Shown: piece by piece, positions 47,631 through 57,900 of the stretch
Layout: each line of letters opens with the position of its first letter
How positions within the stretch are numbered: the stretch's first letter is position 1
NCBI GenBank assembly: GCA_964007475.1
Contig: OZ023274.1
Coordinates: 78,937,303 to 79,001,302 of the forward strand
Reading direction: 5' to 3'
DNA: 64,000 bases
DNA from: Hybos culiciformis
Lineage: Eukaryota > Arthropoda > Insecta > Diptera > Hybotidae
The notes under the pieces: generated by a model
What the model was told of the DNA's origin: nothing
The model's input: the letters and a program-made list of their open reading frames with translations, nothing else
Databases searched by the model: none
Made by a program: the position numbers and the translations under genes

Positions 47631-48746
47631 CTAAATTTTAATTATTTTCTTTGTGAAATTTTTTTAAAGAACTTAGACGGGGTGTGACAGAACATATCAA
47701 TAACAATTGACTTTACATAATATGTCAAAAATTTAATCACAATTGATTTTACGTTCTTTTTACAAAGTATCAATTGTCCCTGGCAGTCCGGTTGACTTAA
47801 CTAAAAAATTCTTTCAAACTAAAGTTTTATTTTTTTACTTAATAATTAAAATCTTAAATAAATATTATTATTAATTAATTAACTAAAATTTTTACAAAAA
47901 AACCAAACAAAATAAAATTTTCTTTTTTTTTGTTAACAAAATTTCAGATAAAAACTTGAATTTTTTGAGATAAATTTTCGTTAATAAAAAAACACTTGAA
48001 AACGAAAAATTATTATATTAAACATTTTTAAACACATAAAATTAAAAATCAAGAAAAAAAAATGCAAAATAAATAAAATACAATATCTACTATATATATA
48101 GGTATATATAGATAAATATTATAAACAAAAAAAGAAATGGTACCTATATAAGGGAAAAATAAACAATAAAACAGAAGTGAAATCACAAACAAATTCATTT
48201 TCAATAATGTTTTTCAAAAAAAAAAAAAAAATCAATATTATAAAAATTGATAAAAAATAAAAAAGAAAACAACAAGTAGCGCGCGTACAAAAACAAAAAC
48301 ATTTTTTTTTTTTGATAATTTTTGCTGTTTCAAAAAAGAAAATGAAAAACATTCAGTGAAGAAAATTTATACATATGTACCTATATACATAATTATAGGT
48401 AATTTGAAAAAAAAAAAAAAAAAACAAAACAAAACAAAACAAAAGAATTTAATATTAAAAAAAAAAGAAACTTTTCGTCTCTAAATCGCTATTCTATACA
48501 TATATTTTTTTTTGCTATCAAACAAAAACAAAACAAGTAAAAAAGAAAAACTTCAGAAAAATGTTGAAAAAACATTTTTTTGAAACCTTGAAATAATAAA
48601 GCGAATAACAAGAAAATAAATTTTTGTTCTTTTTGTACCAAAATAAACTGGAAAACTGGAAAACTGAAAAACTGAAGAATAACAAAAGGACTAAAGCCAT
48701 ATAACATTCGCTCTTTCTCTCTGGTTTTGTTGCGATTATATTAACT
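47631..48746. other. 5' flank of the GTPase gene
   Basis: A/T-rich with long A runs. A short tandem GGAAAACT repeat lies at about 48650-48680, and a pyrimidine-rich CTCTTTCTCTCTGG at about 48711-48724 lies just before the start. A 5' untranslated region and promoter presumably lie here, but no TATA box, initiator or splice site can be assigned with confidence. Confidence 0.4.
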
Positions 48747-48908
48747 ATGGCAGATGAACGCATCAGATTGGTTTTTTTAGGTGGTGCTGGTGTCGGTAAA
48801 AGTTGTATATTAAAACGATTTTTATTTAAAACATATACCGATAAATATCGTGCAACCGTAGAAGATTTATACAATCGAGAATATGATTTGGGTGGAGTAA
48901 CATTAAAG
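48747..48908 (+). CDS. GTPase exon 1 (residues 1-54)
   Basis: The start is TTAACTATGGCAG. The exon carries the P-loop and switch I, and ends ACATTAAAG|GTAATA in phase 0. The frame runs 16 codons into the intron before a stop, so the raw open frame overstates the exon. Confidence 0.9.
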
Positions 48909-51900
48909 GTAATAATAATAATAATTAATGATGCTATTTTTTTTAAAATTAATTGATAATACATTTTTTATTTTTTTTATTTTATTTTTTTTTTTTCAAG
49001 AATATTGATGAAAAAATAAATTAAAGATTATGTTGCTATCGTCTGTTTTAAAGCTTTTAAAACTTTAAACAAAATATTATTTCAAGGAAAGCAGATTTTA
49101 TTTCAAAATAGATATTAGATTTCTGATCAAATTCAAAAGTTACATAATTTTGTTTTTTGTAAATTAAAGGAAGTATATAATGAGTTTTGTGTGGAAGCAA
49201 ACGCAAATTTTTTGGTTATCTGGATACGGCCCGTCAGCTTTCAGTCACTGTTAAGTTGGGTCGTCGGATGGAAGCATATTTGAATTATTTTAAATCAGCA
49301 AATAATGGCTCTTACATTCTAATACAGAATTTGAATTTTTAATGTCCATTGATTTAAAAATATGATTCCTTTTTTGAATATACACACTCTTAGAAAAGTC
49401 CAACGTGCTGGAACTCCGAAGGATAGATTTATGAATATATAACTCCTTTTTTAGAGCAACTGAATAACATTTCGATGAAGTAAAACTTTTGAAACTTTGC
49501 TCAGAAGTTTAATTTAACTATTGAACTATTTTCGAAGTTCCAGGAGTATAATTTTCTTTTTTTGAAATAGAGAATGTTTTCGGAGTTTTATTTTTTAAGT
49601 AAAGCTGAAATTTCGATATTGAACTCCGTACAAAGTTTTTTTCAAATCTTGTTAGAAGTTAAGTTAACTACTTTCGGAGTTACAGTAATATATTACCGTA
49701 ATTATTTTTGTTTTTTTTTTGTTTTTTTATTAAGTTGAAATTTTGATATTGAACTCCGTACAAAGTTTTTACAAAATTCTTTTGGAAGTTAAGTTAACTT
49801 TTTTCGGAGTCAATAGCATTGCAAATGGCCGAAATAACAAAATTATATTTTCTATTTTATATACTTTTTAAATTTCAACACCGTAGCTGAGTGGGAGTGT
49901 TGGCGGATTGCAATGCTAAGGACGCAGGTTCGAATCCCAAAGAAATAAAAGAAATAAAATTATAGATTTAATAAAAATAATAAAAAAGTTCTAATAAGTA
50001 AAAAAAATAAAAAAATTAAATTTTATTTTCTTTTGTAAATATTATATATGTATAAACAGGGTTTAATATGAACTAGAAATAGGAATAAAATCAAACTCCG
50101 CAAGGTAGTTTATTAAACTTTTAAACGGTGTTTCAATTTAGCTAAGAAAAAGAGTAAATAATTCACTATTTATAATTAAAAATAAATAACTCCGATAGAT
50201 GATGGACTCTATTGAACTCCGTTTCGGAGTTCCATAAACACAGTTTTTCTAACAGTGCATGTATAACACAAAAACATATACTATAAAATTCATAAAAAAT
50301 TTAAGCCAAAATAAAAAGTTTACTTTCATTGAATAGATAAAGTAAAGTAAATCCTGTAAATATGTAATGTATAATACCCCAGGGTTTAAAATTAACTTCT
50401 CAAAATGATCAGTAAAATTTAAAGCAAAATATCTTTAAGCAAAATATTTTTAAAAGTGAAACGACAAATTTTACCGTCAAATAAAAAAATAAATTAAATA
50501 AATATAACGATAGTAAACTATTATTAATATAATAATTTTAGAAGAATATTTATTTTTTATTTTAACTAAAATCATTAATATATATCTATTTCTGCTTTGT
50601 TTATCGAAATCAAGTTTATTGTATTATATATAAAAATAAATAATATTTTCAAATTTATACTCAAAATTTCTAAAACTCTTGGTTTCAATTTTTTCTAATT
50701 TTCAACAATCTTTTATAAAACAATATACAACTCTCTATCTTATTTAGGTCAAAATTCAGAAAAAACTTTTTTCTATTTAAAAAAGATAACACTTTTTTAA
50801 TTTTTGATTGCTGTCTGGCGCACTAAATTTAAAATCATTATCACTAGAAAAGCAATAGCTGCGATAAAAACGTTATTAGCTTAAAGTGTAACAGAGAAAA
50901 AATTGAAAATTTTTTTTGTATTTTCAACCAATTTTATCACCACTTCTATTTTATCGCAGATCCAATAATGAAAGTGGTAAAATTATTTACATTGAACAAA
51001 TAGATTTAAAAAATTGAAATAAATAAAGAGTTGGGGATACATTTAAAAATGACAAAAATATAAAACTATAAAAAAACAGTAAAAATTTTGAACAAAAATA
51101 TGAAAATAAGACTGTATCTACTATTATTATGAGAGTATATATATAAGAACATTTCTAAATATTTTTTAGCTTTATATGATAATTTTTCTTCTTTTTTACA
51201 TATAAATATTTTTTTTTAATCATGCCCTCCCTATTTTAGATTGTTTTGACCCATTTAATATACCTTTGTCCAATTTTGTAAGTTAAACATTACATTATTC
51301 ACAATATAGCTTATAATATAAATTTCAAATAATATACTTGAACAACTTATATATGAATTTAAAATGTTTAAAGGAAAATAAGCTCAATAGTATGTTCATC
51401 TAGAAATCAACATCCTCATTTGATATTCAACAAATGCATTCAGTATACACTTCGTTTATTCCAATAGTATTATTTTCTTGAATAAAATACTTAAAAAAAA
51501 AGAAATAATAATAATAAAAGAAGATTGTAATAGTAGATTATTGAATATGTAAACTAAATTTGTTATTAATTAAGAGTTCTGTATACACAAAAATACATTG
51601 ACACGAGTCAATACTTATATCACGAGACCGAAGGTCGAGTGATATAAATTGACAAGTGTCAATGTATTTTTGTGTAAATACAGAACGAGTTGTATAACAA
51701 ATTTTGTTTACATATCCAATATACTATTTTAATGCGTAGGGGAGAGGTAGTTGCAAAGAGAGAATATTTTTTCTTCTCATTTTTTCTCTTTTTTTTTTTT
51801 TTGTATTTGGCTGTATTGAAATATTGTGAGAGATATTATGTTTGTTTAGGTATTACGTAATATTCAATACGAAACATCTAAATGATTTCATTATTTACGC

Positions 51901-54900
51901 TGATGCATCTAAATTTTTTCATTATTTACGCAGATGCATCTAAATGATTGCATGTGTATTGACGCATCTAATACTCCATTTAGTGATCTAAATTCTATAG
52001 CACTAAATACAACATAACGATCCCCAACGCATTAAAATATATATGCATTGTGTATATACTATTGTATAACAATAAGGATAATTTTAAAATTTTTTCATTT
52101 GGGTGAATAACCTAATATAATATTTTCTATTTATAATAAACAATAAATTCTTTTATTTAAAATAAAAAAAAATAATATGCAGTCTTACTATGTATGGATT
52201 ATTAAATATACCTATTATGTATACATTTTTTTTTTTAATATATACTTTATAAATCCAATATGTACATTGTAAGTTTAGTATCTTATTATATTTCCAAAAT
52301 AGATTCTTTGTTATATGGTATCTGAAAAATAAACATTTCATCAAAATTTGTAGTGTCATTATAGATTATTCTAGCACTCTTTTAATTTTTTCGGAAGAAG
52401 AAAATGAATAAACTCGCTATACTGTGTGATTTGATCGTCTTCCAAATTTTGAAAAAATATCATTTTTATTATTCCAAAGTTCTTATGACAAATTTTTAAT
52501 TATTCTGAAGCCGCACACCTAGGACCCAAGATTTGCTATAACATTTTTATTTATTAATTTAATGTAATATTGAATTCTGAGCAGATGTGATAATTTAAAA
52601 AAAAATTTATATAAAATTACCTATAGGTACAAATAGTTATTGTTTTGTGTAACTTAGACAACAACTCATAATATACAAGACTGCTCCATACATATATTTT
52701 TATTATGAAATATTAACACAAAATAAATTGAAGTTATAACATGTTACATATGTATCATGCCTTACATTCCCTGGACCACAAGTTTTGTGTTAATGAAAAA
52801 GGTAAATCTAATAAAGTTTCCTATAAATATAAAATGTTAGGAAAAAGAAAGATTAAAAAAATTTTTTTTTTGGAAAATTGTGCTTGTAAACGACATTAAA
52901 AAATAAAAAAAATATATAGTTAAAATAAACAAATTCAATAGGAAAGAGATTTCTTATGTTACGAATAAGTTAAATTAAAAGCTTAAAGTTTAAAATTTAA
53001 ATTCATTTATAGAGTGAAAATATTCTAATAGTATAAAGTTGTAAAAAGGAAGCATATTTTTAAATCGGACTTTATATAACATTTTTAAATTCATATAGTT
53101 ACCATTTTTTGACTTAAGTACAATCCAATGCTTAATCTTGAATAATAAATTATATTATAAATAATCGTATTTTTTTATGAATTATTATTTCACTTTACTT
53201 GGGTTTTATTTTTTTTATCTTTTTAATTTTTCAAAAATTTGCGTATGCAACATAATCAGACTATAAAATATATTCATGTAATTTTATAGTTTTAATAAAA
53301 AAAAAGGAAACACCAAATAATTTAGTAATTTTTTTCCCATTTTCTTCTTTTTTTACGTTATACCTACATACATACATTCGTCATGAATGTGATTTAAGGT
53401 CGACATTTTAGATACATCAGGTGATATGCAATTTCCTGCAATGCGACGATTATCAATAGCAACAGCACATGCATTTTTGCTTGTTTATGCGACAACATCA
53501 GCACCAAGTTTTTGCAGTGTTAAACAATGTTTTGAAGAAATTAGAGAACAAAGAGCTGACTATCAGGTAATTTATTATATTGATAATGTGAGGAAGAAAT
53601 ATATATGCAATATTTATTAATATGCAATTATTGAATAACAAGTGAAATATATAACATATTCTTTGAAAGCATGTCAAAATAAAATTTAATTATAAAGAAA
53701 TGTTTTGAAGTAACATGATTAAAGAAGTTTAAAGGAAGGGAATAAAGCATTATGACTACTCTTGCCATTTTAAATTTGATTTTTAGGATTAAAATGTCAA
53801 TATTATTTTTATTTTATTTTTTTTTAAGGATATTCCAATAGTAATAGCTGGTAATAAATCGGATTTGGCACAAACACATCGAGAAGTTAAACTTGAAGAA
53901 GTCTCTGATTGGGTTTATTGTGAACTGCCAAAATTAAGGTACATGCTTAATGTATTGAATATAATTGATTATTTTTATTCTAAATTTTTATTCTAATATC
54001 AAAAATATATATTTTTTTTTTTGTGGAAAAATTCATTTATTAAAATAATGAAACTGGGGGGTCAATAAGATGGCAATTTACCCTGTTTCTATGTTATTTT
54101 TTATTTATTTTATTCATTATATTTTTTCTTTTATCTTATATAAGAAGTACATACTTTATTTTATCTCACATTGAATGAAATTATTCATTGATTAAATAAT
54201 AATAATAAAATTTCATTTTCAATAAACACTCTTTATTTTGTTTTTTTTTTTTTATATATTTTTATTTAAATAGAATTAATGAAAATAAAAAGCATATAAT
54301 ATACGATTTTCATTTATTCTTTTTCAAATATAATACTTACATTTACACATTATTAATAGAAAATAGAATTATTGAGAATAAAATTTTCCCCAATGTTTCT
54401 AATAAATCATGTTAAATTCCCTATTCTAACAATATTTATTATTATCATTATTATACATGAAAAATATCTTTAAAAAAAAATTCTTGTTAAAACCATCTAT
54501 CAATCACCGGGATTATTAGGTAAAAGCAGTTTTAATAATAATGGAATGATATTTAGAAAAGGGAATTTTTCTATCAGTTTGCTTAAAAAAATACTATGTT
54601 TTCTTAATATGTAGAGCTTTAAAGATAAAAAAATATAAAAACATCTATATATATAAAACCGAAGTTGTCTCTTTGTCTCTTTGTCTCTTTGTATGTTTGT
54701 ATGTTCCGAATAGGCTCCTAAACCGCTTAACCGATTGTTTTCAAACTTACACCATGTCTTTGTGTCAGGTCGGGGGTCGTTATAGGCTATTTTAAAATTT
54801 GATTGGCCTCCTACCCAGGGACCTCCCCCGGGGGCGGATTGTAAAAGTTCGTCCGATTTCATTCAAATTTGGTATGTAAAAAGAGGAACTGATTAAGTAC

Positions 54901-57900
54901 ACACAAATTTCTTAACAAAAAATTTATTGACCTCCTAGGGGGAGGACTTCAAAAGTTTGTCCGATTTCATTTAAATTTGGTACATAAAATTGATTAAAAA
55001 TTTCGTAACAAAAAATTTGGCCCCTCTTTTTAGGGGGCCTCTTCGAATATATAGAAATCAATTTCTTTATTACTAATAACTACAAAATATTAAAAACTAA
55101 ACCACTCAACCGATCGTTTCGAAATTTACACCGTCTCTTTGCCTCGGAGTCGTTTTAGGCTATTTTAAAATTTTAATGGCACCTTACCCAGAAACCCCTC
55201 CCGGGGAGGACTGCCAAAGTTCAAATTTGATTCATAAAAAGAGAAAATGGATAAAAACACAAATTTGGTTTGGTTTGCAAACCTGTTTAAGGGAAGGATA
55301 TCATTCGATTTCATACAATTTAAGTGTTGAATAAGTAGAATTGATAAATATTAATTCTTCTTAGATATTTTTCCAAATTTATAAAATAACTAGCTCCTAT
55401 AATTGTTCATCAATCTGACAACAAAAATTCCACTTAAAACGTGTGTTCCACAACAACGTGTGTGCGGGTACAGCTAGTAAACCATAAAAACAAAGTTTTT
55501 AATATAAGTAAATCCTTTATATGGGTTATGGTTCCTTTATATGGGTTATTATTTATATGGGTATTATTTTTACTCTCTCGCTATATTTTTATCTCAAACA
55601 TTTAAATTGTACTTAAAAATTCACTTTGCGATCTGATTGAATTATAATGCAGTCGTTGCTCAAAATTTCATCTCGATAGGATGACGAGAAGTGGATCAGT
55701 TTTCAGTTCTTAATTTCCGCGACGAAGTTAATATAAAGGTTTTAAAAACGTTTTCCCTTTTTTCCCTTGACGATTAGCATTTTTGTCTTTTTGGTGTTAA
55801 AAACATCTGCTGTACACAAATGTAGAACAATAATGTCTTTATGTTTCACTCTTTGCTCATATTAGTAATTGTTATACATATATAATTATATATATATATA
55901 TATATATTTATTTTGAATCAATCAGAGTTAGTGATGCGAAGCAAGCAAACTTTTGAAATTGGGTAAAATTTAAACATTCGGTCGAAAAACCAATAATATA
56001 TATACGATATACCACCCCATTTTTAATTAATTTTTGAACAAAAAATTCTTGCTTGAATTTGCAATTTAAGATATTATCTTAAAGATTTATTATAATTCTG
56101 TTAAACTGTTAGTTTCTTCTTTTTAATAAATGATATAATTGAATTTATCGAATGTGATGGGATGATGATTATAAAGAATCATGAAAGTTATTAACAGAAA
56201 AAATACTTGTTATCATTGGTTTCTGAAAAAAAAAATTAATGAAAAAGTAATAATAATTTTCTTCCAAATAATAAATTTAGTTAAAACAAAAATAAAGCAC
56301 TAATTAAGTCTATAAGTAGTTGAAAAGGTAGAAATATGTAATTAAATACATATAACCAAAAAGCATGTATATAAAGAGGAATCAGTCCCATACAAAAAAA
56401 AAGAATTAAAATAGTGAAACAAAAAATCCATATCACAACCCCATGAGCTTTTTTTTTTTTTTTTGAGAATTCCACTCTACAAATGCTTTTAAAAGTTCAA
56501 AAATAACAACAGTTCTATACAATTTTGAAAGTTTTAAAAGCTTTTGCGAGAGTGGAATTCTCTAAAAAAAAAAAAAATGCTCATGGGGTTGTGATATGGA
56601 TTTTTTGTTTCACTATTTTAATTCTTTTTTTTGTATGGGACTGATTCCTCTTTATATACATGCTTTTTGATATAACATTCATACTTATATTAAGTTTAGT
56701 AGATGTATTATACAAAAAATGAATTCAATATAACTAAAATTTAACCGGACAAAATATAGAATTAAAATTCTTGTATAAAGTATTGAAATTCCAAACTAAG
56801 TTTGAAGATAGAATAATATTATCATTTATTTTAATAAAATAACTTTTATTGGATATTATTCATTTGAGATTCTTAACCCTAAATTAAGAAGCCTGGATTT
56901 ATTTCAAATTATAAAGTTACTATAAATTTGCAAAATGGGTCATAATTATTCACTCATCTATAATTCAGAAAAATATAAAACTGTATACAAATAAAGCACT
57001 TGGAAGTTTATAAAATAAAATAACCATCAGCTAGTCATAAATTTTGGACAAAAAGCAAAAATTGTCCAATTTAAATATTTGCTTCCTCGTAATATTTTTC
57101 AAAGCATAAAGAACTTACAAACTTTTTTTCCATCAAAAAATTGTTGAATATTTTATTGAAATGATTTTTTTTTTGTTTTAAATGAACTGAATAAATTTTA
57201 TACTATAATTTTAAATGATGACAAAAAATTAAACTAAATTAAATATGAATTACTTATTTTTTATTTTTATTTTTTTTATTTTATAATAACCTTATTTAAT
57301 TCTCAACTTATTTTAACATGTCTTTATAGAAAATTTCAAATTTAAAAGGAAAACTTTTTCTACTTTTTTATTCTTTTTTTTTTTCAATTTTGTAAACAAT
57401 CTAAAGTTCTATAATTTTCCTTGCCATATATATAAATAAATATATACAGAAATGATTTCAGAATGTATAATTTAAAAAAACGAAAAAAAAATTAAAATAT
57501 GTTTGCATTCATATTCAAATTATGTGAAATTTATACCATATAAAATCTTTGTTAAGTTCATAAAATGTTAGCATATGATATTATAAATGTATAAATAACA
57601 AGCTATAGAAAACTATATATGTAAGTACATATAATCTTTTCAGAAATATGGAAATTTTAAATTTAATTTGCATGAAAAAACTATATTATAAAACCATATT
57701 TTGTGCCAATTTATTGTTTCAAGAACTTGTTGACCGTATTCAAATACACGACTATGTTCTAGACGAGATAATTGAAATTTTCTTAATAGATGTCGGAATG
57801 CTGGACATCTGAATTTAAAATTTCATTTTGATCTACTCGAAATTATAACGCATCAGAAAATACGAATGTTGAAATATAATACCTTTGTTTTTTTCGACGA

